DNA of 64,000 nt from Sphingobium yanoikuyae (GTDB lineage Bacteria; Pseudomonadota; Alphaproteobacteria; Sphingomonadales; Sphingomonadaceae). The stretch covers positions 620,001 through 684,000 of the forward strand of contig NZ_CP053021.1 in NCBI RefSeq assembly GCF_013001025.1. The letters run 5' to 3'. Position 1 is the first letter of the stretch, and the number at the start of each line of letters is the position of its first letter. Position numbers and translations under genes: made by a program. Below, piece by piece: positions 1-9,537 of the stretch. Under the pieces are notes generated by a model, which worked only from the letters and a program-made list of their open reading frames with translations, searched no databases and was not told the origin of the DNA.

Positions 1-240
1 CCGCGCGCCTGGAGCGCCGATACGCCGGCGCTGGTGGCGCAATGGCTGGGGGCGGAGATGCCGGATGGTCGCCGCTGGATGCGCGATGTCGTGGATGTCC
101 GGCTGGGGCTGCGATCGGCGCTTCTGGCTGGGACAGGGTGGGCGATACTGGGTCTGATGCTGCTGCGCCGTCGTTCCGGGCGGAATGACATGAGAACAAA
201 AAGTGAAAATAAGCTGGTGAAAGGAGGAAAAAACGGTTAA
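1..240 (+). CDS. 3' end of an unidentified membrane protein gene (truncated by window edge)
   Basis: An open frame enters from the left edge and ends with TAA at 238-240. The visible 79 residues include an acidic/aromatic stretch, one hydrophobic helix of about 15 residues (ALLAGTGWAILGLMLL) followed by RRR, and a lysine-rich hydrophilic tail. That is the shape of a single C-terminal membrane anchor with a positive cytoplasmic end. I do not recognise the family and the N-terminal part lies outside the window. It ends about 180 bases before mraZ on the same strand. Confidence 0.45.
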   Translation, partial: PRAWSADTPALVAQWLGAEMPDGRRWMRDVVDVRLGLRSALLAGTGWAILGLMLLRRRSGRNDMRTKSENKLVKGGKNG

Positions 241-261
241 TCCCGTTTCTGACCGGCTTTT

Positions 262-290
262 CCCAACTTCACCCAACATTTCCCTTTGCA
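262..290 (-). promoter_or_regulatory. Putative MraZ operator: three boxes at exact 10-bp spacing
   Basis: CCC triplets lie at 262-264, 272-274 and 282-284. Read on the minus strand these give AGGGA, TGGGT and TGGGA at 10-bp intervals. MraZ of enterobacteria is known to bind direct TGGGN repeats separated by 5 bases upstream of its own gene, so two boxes fit fully and one has A for T. The site is 140 to 160 bases upstream of mraZ. Binding is inference. Confidence 0.5.
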
Positions 291-423
291 GGCCGCCTCA
301 TGCTTGGTAGATATTCCAACATTGGGGTTAGTCAGGCTTTGCGAGAGTCTTGCGCCGGGATTCGAAAACGCGATTCCGGGGACGGGAAGCCTGCGCCCTG
401 CTTAAAAGGGGCGAATTTCCAGC

Positions 424-921
424 GTGTCGGACGTCATTCTCTATTCGGGCAACGCGTTCAGCGTCGCGGACGGCAAGGGCCGTTTCGTGCTGCCCCTGGA
501 GATGCGCCGCCAGGTGAAGCTGGCGAGCGGCGGCGAGAACCGTCTGTGCCTGTCGGTCCATATGGACAATGGTTGCGCCACCGGCTTCGGCCTGTCCCAC
601 AAGCTGTTCCTGTTCGAGGAAGTGAATGAGCTGGAGCGCGAGGCGCGCGCCGCCAATCGCCCGTTCAATGGTGATCTGGAGCGCGAGAATCGCCTGGGCA
701 CGATCGAGGACGTGAATTTCGACGAGGGTGGCCGCTTCTTCCTGCACCCCGATATCAAGGAAGAGGCCGGTATCACCGACGTCGTGTTCTTCTATGGCGT
801 TGGCCGTTATTTCCAGATCTGGAAGCCCGAGGCGCTGGTCGAAAGCCCGGATCGCCCGGCGCTGATCCGCAACAAGGTGCGCCGCTGGCTGGAACAGCGC
901 GCAGCGGAGGGTGGCAAGTGA
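424..921 (+). CDS. mraZ: Transcriptional regulator MraZ
   Basis: This is a DNA-binding regulator of the dcw cluster, 165 residues long and slightly above the usual 140-155. It has the two tandem AbrB-like halves of the family, each with the DxxxR signature: D16-GKG-R20 and D100-EGG-R104. The start is GTG at 424 with an AGGGG run upstream. Its stop overlaps the start of rsmH, as in most dcw clusters. It probably autoregulates the cluster through the three 10-bp boxes at 262-290. Confidence 0.93.
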   Translation: MSDVILYSGNAFSVADGKGRFVLPLEMRRQVKLASGGENRLCLSVHMDNGCATGFGLSHKLFLFEEVNELEREARAANRPFNGDLERENRLGTIEDVNFDEGGRFFLHPDIKEEAGITDVVFFYGVGRYFQIWKPEALVESPDRPALIRNKVRRWLEQRAAEGGK

Positions 922-1865
922 GCGCTGCGCCGCATATCCCTGTCCTCCTGACCGAAGTGCTCGATGCGCTCGCCATTACCCCAGGCGAGCGGCATGTCGA
1001 CGGCACCTTCGGCGCGGGCGGCTATTCCAGCGCCATGGCGGCGGCTGGCGCGCAGGTCTTTGCCTTCGATCGCGACCCCGATGCGATCCGGGAAGGGCAG
1101 GCGCTGGCCGATGAAAAGGGTATCACGCTGATCCCCGGCGAATTTTCGCGGATGGAGGAGCTGTTGGCCGAGCGCGGCGTCAGCAGCGTGTCGGGCATCA
1201 CGCTGGATATCGGCGTGTCGTCGATGCAGCTCGACCGGCCCGAACGTGGCTTTTCCTTCCAGGCGGACGGCCCGCTCGACATGACGATGAGCCAGGGCGG
1301 CATGAGCGCGGCCGATTTCCTCAACACCGCCGCGGAAGAGGATATTGCCGACGTCATCTATCGCTATGGCGAGGAGCCGCGGTCGCGCCGGGTTGCCCGC
1401 GCGATTGTCGATGCGCGGCCGCTGGAGCGGACCGGGCAGCTTGCTGCCGTCGTGCGCCGGGCGCTGGGCTACAAGCCGCATGACAAGAAGGATCCCTCGA
1501 CCCGCACCTTCCAGGCGATCCGCATCCATGTGAATCGCGAACTGGAGGAGCTGGAGCGTGCGCTCGAAGCGGCGGAAGCGCTGCTGGAGCCGGGCGGCCG
1601 CCTTGCGATCGTGACCTTCCACAGTCTGGAGGACCGCATCGTCAAGCAGTTCCTGCGCAAGCGCAGCGGCAGCGAGGCGGGCGGATCGCGCCACCTGCCC
1701 GAGAAGAAGGTCGAGGTCGCGCCTGCATTCGAAAAGCCCGCCAAGGCCGTAAAGCCCGGCGAAACGGAACTGGCGCGCAATCCGCGTGCCCGTTCCGCCA
1801 CCCTGCGCAGCGCCGTGCGGACCGGCGCCCCTGTTGCCAATGCCCATCGGAGTGCCCGGCCATGA
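918..1865 (+). CDS. rsmH: 16S rRNA (cytosine(1402)-N(4))-methyltransferase RsmH
   Basis: This 315-residue S-adenosylmethionine-dependent enzyme methylates N4 of C1402 in the 16S rRNA decoding centre. The SAM-binding motif GTFGAGGYS is at residues 29-37, and the family blocks [16 protein letters not shown] and [21 protein letters not shown] follow. The start is GTG at 918, overlapping the mraZ stop in GTGA, so translation is probably coupled. Its 3' end overlaps ftsL by four bases. Also known as mraW. Confidence 0.96.
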   Translation: MSAAPHIPVLLTEVLDALAITPGERHVDGTFGAGGYSSAMAAAGAQVFAFDRDPDAIREGQALADEKGITLIPGEFSRMEELLAERGVSSVSGITLDIGVSSMQLDRPERGFSFQADGPLDMTMSQGGMSAADFLNTAAEEDIADVIYRYGEEPRSRRVARAIVDARPLERTGQLAAVVRRALGYKPHDKKDPSTRTFQAIRIHVNRELEELERALEAAEALLEPGGRLAIVTFHSLEDRIVKQFLRKRSGSEAGGSRHLPEKKVEVAPAFEKPAKAVKPGETELARNPRARSATLRSAVRTGAPVANAHRSARP

Positions 1866-2515
1866 TCGCGGTCAAGAGATTGCAGAGCCTGATCTGGGTG
1901 TTGCTGGTCGCGCTTGGTGCGCTTGGCGCCTATCTCGTCTCCTTGAAGGTCGCGACCGAGCGCAATGATGTGATGCGGGTGCGGATGCAGATCGCGCAGG
2001 CGCGCGGCGATATCCGCTATCTGGAAACCGAGTTCAGCGCGCGCGCCAGCATGCGCCAGCTGGAGCGGTGGAACCAGGACGACTTCATGTATGCGACGCC
2101 GACCGCTGGCCAGTATCTGGCGGGCGAACAGGCGCTGGCGCATCTGGATGGCGTCCAGCCCAACGGCCCGGACTATGTCGCGCCGCCGGTGATGGTGGCG
2201 ATGGTCGAGACGCCGGCCGATCTGCCGTCCGCGCCGCAGGCCGCGCCGGCCAGCCCCGCCGCCAGCCAGATCCGCAGCGATATCGCCGTGATCCGCGAGG
2301 CGCATGCCGCCGACAATGTCGAGAAGCTGGCCAAGCCCGCCGCGCCGGTAAAGCTCGCCGAACAGCGCGCCAAGGCCGACGCCGACGTGTCGCGGCCCAA
2401 TCCGGTCGCGCGCCGGGCCGAGCGCATGGCGATGCTGGATGCCAAGCTGCTGGACGACAGCACCATGGGTGACCTCAGCGCCCGTGCGGCGCGCGAGCGA
2501 AAGGGAGGTCGCTAA
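1862..2515 (+). CDS. ftsL: Cell division protein FtsL
   Basis: This small bitopic division protein has a short cytoplasmic end, a transmembrane helix at about residues 7-27, and a predicted coiled coil ([23 protein letters not shown]). It works with FtsB and FtsQ to activate FtsWI. At 217 residues it is long for FtsL, as in other sphingomonads, because of an alanine/proline-rich C-terminal extension. Sequence identity in this family is always low, so the call rests on position between rsmH and ftsI plus topology. ATGA overlaps rsmH. Confidence 0.85.
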   Translation: MIAVKRLQSLIWVLLVALGALGAYLVSLKVATERNDVMRVRMQIAQARGDIRYLETEFSARASMRQLERWNQDDFMYATPTAGQYLAGEQALAHLDGVQPNGPDYVAPPVMVAMVETPADLPSAPQAAPASPAASQIRSDIAVIREAHAADNVEKLAKPAAPVKLAEQRAKADADVSRPNPVARRAERMAMLDAKLLDDSTMGDLSARAARERKGGR

Positions 2516-4218
2516 TGGCCACGATCATCGTCCAGCCGGGCGGCGCCCGTGCCGGGCGGCAGCGGGTCAACCTGACGGCGATCGCGCATAATCGCCTGAT
2601 GTTGCTGTTGATCCTGTTCATGATGATCACGGCCGTGCTGATCCTGCGACTGACCTGGGTCGGCATTTTCGCGAGCGGCAACGGCAATGGCGATGGATTG
2701 TCGGGCTTCACCCCGGCGCGCGCGGACATTGTGGACCGCAATGGCGTGCCGCTGGCGCGGACCATGGACGCCTATTCGATCGCGGTGCGCCCGTCCAAGC
2801 TGATCGGCGATCCCGACGAACTGGCGCGCAAGCTGCACGAAATCTTCCCGGACGAATCCGAGACAGTCTTCGCCAAGAAGCTGACCGGGCGCGGCTGGGC
2901 CTATCTGCGCCGGCGCGCGCTGCCCGAGGAAGTGGCCGCGGTGAACGCGCTGGGCGAGATCGGCATCGAATTTCCGCGCGAGAAGGAGCGCCTCTATCCC
3001 CAGCGCACGCTGGCCGCGCATATTCTCGGCTTTGCCCCCAATGCTGAGGGCAAGGGCGGCATGGGCGTGGAGGCCGCGTTCAACGATCGGATGATCGATC
3101 CGGCGCAGCGTAGCCGGCCCTTCGCCATGTCGATCGACAGCCGGGTGCAGGGCGCGCTGGAAAGCGAGCTTTATGCCCAGCTGGTCCAGACGCGGGCCAA
3201 GGGTGCCGGCGGCATCATCCTGGACGTCAATACCGGCGAAGTGATCGCCATGGCATCGATCCCGGTGTTCGATCCCAACAAGCTGCAAAATTATGCCGGC
3301 AAGCGCTGTTCCGAATCGCCGCTCTGCAACCATATGGTCCAGGCCCGCTATGAGCTGGGTTCGGCGTTCAAGCCGCTGTCGATCGCGGCGGCCATGGATG
3401 CGGGCGTCGTGACCTCGATGAGCAAGCGCTATGACGCGACCGCGCCGCTGGCCGTTGGCGGCTTCCGCATCAAGGACGACCATTCGCTCGGCCGCTGGAT
3501 CAACGTGCCGGAAATCCTGGTCCACAGCTCCAACATCGGCACCGCCCGGATCGCCGACGAAATGGGCGCCGCGCCGCTGCAGAAGCTGTTCCGCAGTCTG
3601 GATTTCGACCAGCGTGCGCCGATCGAGTTCAATGAGCGTGCCGGTGGCCTGTGGCCGACCAATTGGGGCCGGATCACCAGCATGACCACCTCCTACGGCC
3701 ATGGCATCGCGGTGACGCCGCTGCATCTGGCGGCGGCCTATGCCGCACTGGTCAATGGCGGCATCTGGCGCCCGGCGACGATCCGCAAGCTCAAGGCCGA
3801 TGAAGTGCCCGAGGGGCGCCGCGTCTTTTCCGCCGCGACCAGCGCGCGCATGCGCCAGCTGTTGCGGATGATCGTGTCGGCGGGTACAGGGCGTAGCGCC
3901 GACGCCAAGGGATTCCGGGTGGGCGGCAAGACGGGTTCCGCTGAAAAGCCCCAGGAAGGGCGCTACAACAAGACTTCGCTGGTGACGACTTTCGCTTCCG
4001 CCTTCCCGATGGACAATCCCCGCTATGTGGTTCTCGTTACGATGGACGAGGCGACGGGCCAATATGGCCTGCGCACCGCTGCATGGACGGCGGCGCCGGT
4101 GGTGAAGCGGGTGGTGGAGCGCACCGGGCCGATGCTTGGGGTGATGCCGGACGAGCGGCGGGACGTGGATATTTCGGATTTGATGCCGCTGTTGCACGGC
4201 GACAAGGAGACAGAGTGA
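2515..4218 (+). CDS. ftsI: Peptidoglycan D,D-transpeptidase FtsI (PBP3)
   Basis: This is the septal cross-linking penicillin-binding protein, 567 residues. It has an N-terminal membrane anchor at about 27-47, a PBP dimer domain, then a transpeptidase domain with all three active-site motifs: S283-AFK286 (nucleophile Ser283), S338-S-N340 and K472-TG. It pairs with the glycosyltransferase FtsW encoded downstream. The start ATG at 2515 shares one base with the ftsL stop, and its own stop overlaps murE as TGATG. Confidence 0.96.
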   Translation: MATIIVQPGGARAGRQRVNLTAIAHNRLMLLLILFMMITAVLILRLTWVGIFASGNGNGDGLSGFTPARADIVDRNGVPLARTMDAYSIAVRPSKLIGDPDELARKLHEIFPDESETVFAKKLTGRGWAYLRRRALPEEVAAVNALGEIGIEFPREKERLYPQRTLAAHILGFAPNAEGKGGMGVEAAFNDRMIDPAQRSRPFAMSIDSRVQGALESELYAQLVQTRAKGAGGIILDVNTGEVIAMASIPVFDPNKLQNYAGKRCSESPLCNHMVQARYELGSAFKPLSIAAAMDAGVVTSMSKRYDATAPLAVGGFRIKDDHSLGRWINVPEILVHSSNIGTARIADEMGAAPLQKLFRSLDFDQRAPIEFNERAGGLWPTNWGRITSMTTSYGHGIAVTPLHLAAAYAALVNGGIWRPATIRKLKADEVPEGRRVFSAATSARMRQLLRMIVSAGTGRSADAKGFRVGGKTGSAEKPQEGRYNKTSLVTTFASAFPMDNPRYVVLVTMDEATGQYGLRTAAWTAAPVVKRVVERTGPMLGVMPDERRDVDISDLMPLLHGDKETE

Positions 4219-5660
4219 TGCGCCTCGGGTCGCTAATCGAGGAGCTGGGCGTCGAGGTCGGTGGCAACACCGGCCTCGACACGTCCGTGACGGGTTTTGC
4301 CATCGACAATCGCAAGGTCGCGCCGGGCACCATCTTCGGTGCCTTTCAGGGCCTGCGCGTCAATGGTGAGGATTTTATTGCCGATGCGGTGAAGGCGGGC
4401 GCGGTCGCGATCGTCGCCCGGCCGGAGGCGAAGGTCGAGGGCGCGGTGCATATCGCCGACGCCAATCCCCGCCGCCTGTTCGCGCAACTGGCCGCGCGCT
4501 ATTTCGCGCCTTTCCCTGATGTGACCGTCGCCGTCACCGGCACCAATGGCAAGACCAGCACGGTCGAGCTGGCGCGCCAGCTGTGGCGCATGCTGGGCCA
4601 CAAGTCGGCCTCGATCGGGACGCTGGGCGTCACCACCTCGGTCGATCAGGTGTCGACCGGCCTCACCACGCCGGACATCGTCACCTTCCTCGCCAACATG
4701 TCGGGCCTCAAGCGCGAGGGCATCACCCATGCCGCGTTCGAGGCGTCGAGCCATGGCCTTGACCAGTATCGCACCGAGGGGCTGCCGGTTGCGGCCGGCG
4801 CCTTCACCAACCTGTCGCGCGATCATCTCGATTATCATGGCGACATGGACAGCTATTTCGACGCCAAGATGCGCCTGTTCGACGAAGTCGTGGGCGATGG
4901 CGGCGCGGCCGTTATCTGGGCCGACGATGAATGGTCGGACAAGGCGATCCAGCGGGCTACGAAGCGGGGGCTTCGTGTGCTGAGCGTCGGGGTGCAGGGG
5001 CAGGCATTGCGTCTTGCCAACCGCACCCCGACCCAGTTGGGCCAAACGCTGGAGATCGAAGCCGATGGCAAGCTCTACAAGGTCAATCTGCCGCTGATCG
5101 GCGCCTATCAGGCGGCCAATGCGCTGACGGCGGCCGGTCTGGTCATCGCGACCGGCGGCGATACCGCCAAGGTGCTGGAATTGCTGGGTCGGGTCCAGCC
5201 GGTGCGCGGCCGCCTGGAACGCGCGGTCATCAGCAAGGCGGGCGCGCCCGTCTATGTCGACTATGCCCATACGCCCGACGGCCTGCGCGCCGCGATCGAG
5301 GCGCTGCGTCCCCATACACGGGGCAAGCTGATCGCGCTGTTCGGCGCGGGCGGTGATCGCGATGCCGGCAAGCGCCCGCTGATGGGCAAGGTCGCCGCCG
5401 AACTGGCCGACCATGTCATCGTCACCGACGACAATCCCCGTTCGGAAGAACCCTCCGCGATCCGTGCCGCCGTGATGGCGGGCGCGCCGGGGGCGGAGGA
5501 AATTGGCGGCCGCCGCGCGGCGATCGCCGCCGCCATCGGCCAGGCGGGGGGCGATGACATCGTCCTGCTCGCCGGCAAGGGGCATGAGCAGGGCCAGATC
5601 ATCGGCGACCGGGTGCTACCCTTTGACGATGTCACCGTGGCACGGGAGTGCGCGGGTTGA
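4218..5660 (+). CDS. murE: UDP-MurNAc-L-Ala-D-Glu:meso-diaminopimelate ligase MurE
   Basis: MurE adds the third stem-peptide residue in the cytoplasm. The protein is 480 residues with the Mur ligase P-loop TGTNGKT at 107-113, the lysine that is carbamylated in the family (YFDAK217), and DNPR at 405-408, the signature for meso-diaminopimelate rather than lysine. The frame stays open upstream to 4083, but those codons lie inside ftsI; ATG 4218 overlaps the ftsI stop and starts the canonical N-terminus (MRLGSLIEEL), so I place the start there. Confidence 0.95.
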   Translation: MRLGSLIEELGVEVGGNTGLDTSVTGFAIDNRKVAPGTIFGAFQGLRVNGEDFIADAVKAGAVAIVARPEAKVEGAVHIADANPRRLFAQLAARYFAPFPDVTVAVTGTNGKTSTVELARQLWRMLGHKSASIGTLGVTTSVDQVSTGLTTPDIVTFLANMSGLKREGITHAAFEASSHGLDQYRTEGLPVAAGAFTNLSRDHLDYHGDMDSYFDAKMRLFDEVVGDGGAAVIWADDEWSDKAIQRATKRGLRVLSVGVQGQALRLANRTPTQLGQTLEIEADGKLYKVNLPLIGAYQAANALTAAGLVIATGGDTAKVLELLGRVQPVRGRLERAVISKAGAPVYVDYAHTPDGLRAAIEALRPHTRGKLIALFGAGGDRDAGKRPLMGKVAAELADHVIVTDDNPRSEEPSAIRAAVMAGAPGAEEIGGRRAAIAAAIGQAGGDDIVLLAGKGHEQGQIIGDRVLPFDDVTVARECAG

Positions 5661-7048
5661 GCGATCTCTGGACCTCGGCCGAGATCGCAGACGCTACGGG
5701 CGGCGCCGTGTCGGCGCCGTTCGCCGTTTCTGGCGTTGCCTTCGACAGTCGCGAGGTGGGCGCGGGCGACCTGTTCGTCGCGATGAAGGGCGAAACGACC
5801 GACGGCCACAAATTCATCGACAAGGCCTTCGCCCAGGGCGCGGCCGGCGCAATCGTCAGCGAGCCGGTCGACTATCCCCATGTGCTGGTGGCCGACAGTG
5901 CCGCCGCGCTGGAGGCGCTGGGCCGTGCATCACGCAAGCGCAGCAACGCGAAGATCATCGGCGTGACCGGCTCTGTCGGCAAGACCGGCACCAAGGAAGC
6001 GCTGTTCCATGCCCTTGAACGGGCCTGTCCGGGCGGCGTCCATCGTTCGGTCAAAAGCTATAACAACCATGTCGGCGTGCCGCTGAGTCTGGCGCGGATG
6101 CCGCGCGATGCGGCCTATGGCGTGTTCGAAATGGGCATGAACCATGCCGGCGAACTGGCTGCGCTGACGCGGCAGGTGCGCCCGAACGTGGCGATCGTCA
6201 CCGCCATCGCGCCGGCCCATATCGAATTTTTCGGGACCGAGGAAAAGATCGCCGAAGCCAAGGCCGAGATTTTCGAGGGGCTGGAGCCGGGCGGCACCGC
6301 TGTCATTCCCTATGACAGCCCGCATGTCGCGACCCTCTATGGCAAGGCGGAGCGTCATGCCGATCATATCCTGACCTTTGGCTTCAGCCCGGAGGCGGAT
6401 ATTTTCGTGCGCGATACCGTGCCGGCGCCGGGGGGCGGCACGCTGGTGACCGCGGCGCTGCCGGGGGTGGAGCTTTGCTTCACCGTCGGCGCGCCGGGCG
6501 ACCATTGGGTGTCCAATTCGCTCGCCGTGCTGGCCGCGGTCGAGGCGCTGGGCGGCGATCTGGCCGCTGCGGGCCTGGCGCTGGCGGAAATGCCGGGCCT
6601 ACCCGGACGCGGCGCGCGCCGCATTCTGCCGGTGGCGGGGGGCGAGGCGCTGCTGATCGACGAAAGCTATAACGCCAACCCCTTGAGCATGGCGGCGACG
6701 CTCAAGCAATTGGGGCGCGAGCAGGCCGACCGCCGCATCGCCGTGCTGGGCGGCATGCGCGAACTGGGCAGCCGCAGCACCGAACTGCACGCCGCACTCT
6801 CGCAACCGTTGAGCGAGAATGGCGTCGACTATGCGATATTGGTGGGCGAGGAGATGGCGCCGCTGGCCGACGCTCTTGGCGGCCTCGTCGCCTTCGACCA
6901 TGTGCCGGACGCCGCGTCGGCCACCGATCTGATCAACAAGGAAATGCGTGCGGGTGACGCGATCCTGGTCAAGGGCTCCAATGGCATCGGGCTGTCCCGC
7001 CTGGTCGCCGCCCTTGGCGATGCCGCCCGCGACGGAGATAAAGACTGA
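5657..7048 (+). CDS. murF: UDP-MurNAc-tripeptide:D-Ala-D-Ala ligase MurF
   Basis: MurF attaches the D-Ala-D-Ala dipeptide to complete the UDP-MurNAc pentapeptide. The P-loop TGSVGKTG lies at about 104-111 and the three Mur ligase domains are complete (463 residues). I prefer the TTG start at 5657, which overlaps the murE stop as TTGA and has GGGAG at 5644-5648, 8 bases upstream. The in-frame GTG at 5648 would overlap that SD sequence. mraY follows with a TGATG overlap. Confidence 0.94.
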   Translation: MSDLWTSAEIADATGGAVSAPFAVSGVAFDSREVGAGDLFVAMKGETTDGHKFIDKAFAQGAAGAIVSEPVDYPHVLVADSAAALEALGRASRKRSNAKIIGVTGSVGKTGTKEALFHALERACPGGVHRSVKSYNNHVGVPLSLARMPRDAAYGVFEMGMNHAGELAALTRQVRPNVAIVTAIAPAHIEFFGTEEKIAEAKAEIFEGLEPGGTAVIPYDSPHVATLYGKAERHADHILTFGFSPEADIFVRDTVPAPGGGTLVTAALPGVELCFTVGAPGDHWVSNSLAVLAAVEALGGDLAAAGLALAEMPGLPGRGARRILPVAGGEALLIDESYNANPLSMAATLKQLGREQADRRIAVLGGMRELGSRSTELHAALSQPLSENGVDYAILVGEEMAPLADALGGLVAFDHVPDAASATDLINKEMRAGDAILVKGSNGIGLSRLVAALGDAARDGDKD

Positions 7049-8121
7049 TGCTCTACTGGCTTGCCCAGACCCTGGATTTTGCGGGGGCCTTCAACCTCAT
7101 CCGCTACCTGTCCTTCCGGGCGGGCGCGGCGATTGCGACCGCGCTGATCATCGGCCTCGTCATCGGCCCCAAGTTCATCGGCTGGCTGCGCGTGCGCCAG
7201 GGCAAGGGGCAGCCGATCCGCAGCGACGGGCCGCAGAGCCATCTGGCCAAGCGCGGCACGCCGACCATGGGCGGCCTGATGATCCTGACCTCCATGGTCG
7301 TATCGGTGCTGCTGTGGATGGACCTGTCCTCCACCTATGTCTGGGCCTGCCTGTTCGTGACCCTGGGTTTCGGCGCGATCGGCTTCCTCGACGATTATGA
7401 CAAGGTGACCAAGGCCAGCCACAAGGGGCTGTCGGCCAAGATGCGCCTGGCCTTCGAGTTCCTGATCGCCGGTTTCGCCGCCTGGATGATCGTCAATCAG
7501 CATGGCAACACCGCGCTCTATGTGCCCTTCTACAATGGGCCTGCGATCGAGCTTGGGCCTTTCTATTTCCTGTTCGCCGCCTTCGTCATCGTTGCCTTCG
7601 GCAATGCGGTGAACCTGACCGACGGGCTCGATGGCCTCGCCACCATGCCGGTCATCATCGCCTGCATGGCGTTCATGGCGATCGTCTATCTGGTCGGCCG
7701 CGCGGACTTCGCCACCTATCTGGGCATCCCGCATGTGCCGGGCGCGGGCAACCTCACCATATTGTGCGGGGCGATCATCGGCGCGGGGCTGGCGTTCCTC
7801 TGGTTCAATGCGCCGCCGGCCGCCGTCTTCATGGGCGATACCGGCAGTCTGGCGCTGGGTGGCACGATTGGCGTGATTGCGGTCACCGCCCATCATGAAA
7901 TCGTTCTGGGCGTCGTCGGCGGCCTGTTCGTGGTCGAGGCACTGTCGGTCATCATCCAGGTCTTCTTCTACAAGCGGACCGGCAAGCGCGTGTTCAAGAT
8001 GGCGCCGATCCACCATCATTTCGAACAGCTTGGCTGGGCCGAGCCGACCGTGGTGATCCGCTTCTGGATCATCTCCTTCGTGCTGGCACTCGCCGGCCTC
8101 GCCACGCTGAAGCTGAGGTAA
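7048..8121 (+). CDS. mraY: Phospho-MurNAc-pentapeptide transferase MraY
   Basis: This is a polytopic inner-membrane enzyme (357 residues, about ten helices). It transfers phospho-MurNAc-pentapeptide to undecaprenyl phosphate, giving lipid I. The conserved acidic motifs are present: DDYDKVTK at 115-122, [11 protein letters not shown] and [11 protein letters not shown], and the C-terminal HHHFE signature ([12 protein letters not shown]). ATG 7048 overlaps the murF stop. Confidence 0.97.
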   Translation: MLYWLAQTLDFAGAFNLIRYLSFRAGAAIATALIIGLVIGPKFIGWLRVRQGKGQPIRSDGPQSHLAKRGTPTMGGLMILTSMVVSVLLWMDLSSTYVWACLFVTLGFGAIGFLDDYDKVTKASHKGLSAKMRLAFEFLIAGFAAWMIVNQHGNTALYVPFYNGPAIELGPFYFLFAAFVIVAFGNAVNLTDGLDGLATMPVIIACMAFMAIVYLVGRADFATYLGIPHVPGAGNLTILCGAIIGAGLAFLWFNAPPAAVFMGDTGSLALGGTIGVIAVTAHHEIVLGVVGGLFVVEALSVIIQVFFYKRTGKRVFKMAPIHHHFEQLGWAEPTVVIRFWIISFVLALAGLATLKLR

Positions 8122-8125
8122 GCGG

Positions 8126-9499
8126 ATGATCGTTTCAGACGTCTTTCGCGGGAAACGCTATGCCGTGCTGGGGTTGGCGCGGTCGGGTATTGCCACCGTC
8201 GCATGTCTCATCGAAAGCGGCGCGCGGGTCACTGCTTGGGATTCCAATCCAGCTAGCATTGAGGCAGTTCGCGGGAGCTTCAACCGCGCTACAGATGAGT
8301 CAATCGACCGCATCGCGTTTCCGGCAACTGGTGCGACGCTGGAATTCGGCGACCCGATGGAGATCGACCTGGCCGGTTTCGACGGCATCGTCGTGTCGCC
8401 GGGCGTGCCGCTCAACAAGCATCCGATCGCGATGCGTGCGAAGATCGCCGGCGTGCCGATCATCGGCGACATCGAACTGTTCGCGCTCGCCCGGCCGACG
8501 CTGCCGCCGCACAAGGTCGTCGGCATCACCGGCACCAACGGCAAGTCGACCACCACGGCGCTGATCCATCACATCATCGAGCAGGCGGGCTTCCCGGCGC
8601 GGATGGGCGGCAATATCGGCCTGCCGATCCTGGGGCAGGAGCCGCTGGAGCCGAACCTGCACGGCGTGGGCGTCTATGTGCTGGAACTGTCCAGCTACCA
8701 GATCGACCTCACCCACAGCCTCGACTGCGATGTCGCTGTGCTGCTCAACATCACGCCCGACCATCTTGATCGCTACAACGGCTTTGCCGGCTATGTCGCG
8801 TCGAAGGCGCGGCTGTTCGCCATGCAGTCGGCCGACCATGTCGCGGTCATCGCGACCGAGGATGAGCCGAGCCGTGGCATCGCCGCATCGGCCCCGGCGC
8901 AACTGCGCGAAGTGAAGGCCGCCGATATCGATCCGGAGGCTCAGCTTGGCTGGCCGTCGCTGCAGGGGCCGCACAATGCCCAGAATGCCGCGGTCGCGAT
9001 CGCGGTCGGCCGGGCATTGGACATCGACGACGCGACCATCATGGCCGCGCTCGCCAGCTATGCCAGCCTGCCGCACCGGATGCAGGCGGTGGGCACACAT
9101 AATGGCGTGCTCTATGTCAATGACAGCAAGGCGACCAATGCCGCCTCGACCGCGCCGGCACTGGGCGCCTGGCCGGCCAGGGATGGCAAGCCGCGCATCC
9201 ACTGGATTTTGGGCGGCGTCGCCAAGTCCGACAATCTGGACGAATGCGCGCCCTATTATGGCAATATCGCCCATGCCTACACCATCGGTGAGGCGGGCCA
9301 CATGTTTGCCGACCTGTTGCGGCCGCACATGGCGGTCGATGACAGCGAGATGCTGAGCGCCGCCGTCCGTCGCGCCGCGCGCATCGCCCAGCCGGGCGAT
9401 GTCGTGCTGCTGTCGCCGGCCTGCGCCAGTTTCGACCAGTTCCGGGATTTCGAGGCGCGCGGCGATGCCTTTGCCGCGGCCGTGAACGCGCTGGAATAG
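8126..9499 (+). CDS. murD: UDP-MurNAc-L-alanine:D-glutamate ligase MurD
   Basis: MurD adds D-glutamate to UDP-MurNAc-L-Ala. It has 457 residues with an N-terminal Rossmann domain (LGLARSGIA), the ATP loop TGTNGKST at 135-142 and the central and C-terminal Mur domains. An oddity is residues about 38-72 (nucleotides about 8235-8340): they use AT-richer codons (ATT, CCA, GCA, GTT, ACA, TCA, ACT) that are uncommon in the neighbours, and this stretch may be longer than in relatives. Directly after the stop, a 15-base piece of the gene's 3' end is repeated with one mismatch. Confidence 0.95.
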   Translation: MIVSDVFRGKRYAVLGLARSGIATVACLIESGARVTAWDSNPASIEAVRGSFNRATDESIDRIAFPATGATLEFGDPMEIDLAGFDGIVVSPGVPLNKHPIAMRAKIAGVPIIGDIELFALARPTLPPHKVVGITGTNGKSTTTALIHHIIEQAGFPARMGGNIGLPILGQEPLEPNLHGVGVYVLELSSYQIDLTHSLDCDVAVLLNITPDHLDRYNGFAGYVASKARLFAMQSADHVAVIATEDEPSRGIAASAPAQLREVKAADIDPEAQLGWPSLQGPHNAQNAAVAIAVGRALDIDDATIMAALASYASLPHRMQAVGTHNGVLYVNDSKATNAASTAPALGAWPARDGKPRIHWILGGVAKSDNLDECAPYYGNIAHAYTIGEAGHMFADLLRPHMAVDDSEMLSAAVRRAARIAQPGDVVLLSPACASFDQFRDFEARGDAFAAAVNALE

Positions 9500-9537
9500 A
9501 ACGCACTGGAATAGGCAGGGCGATCGGGGGCAACGGG

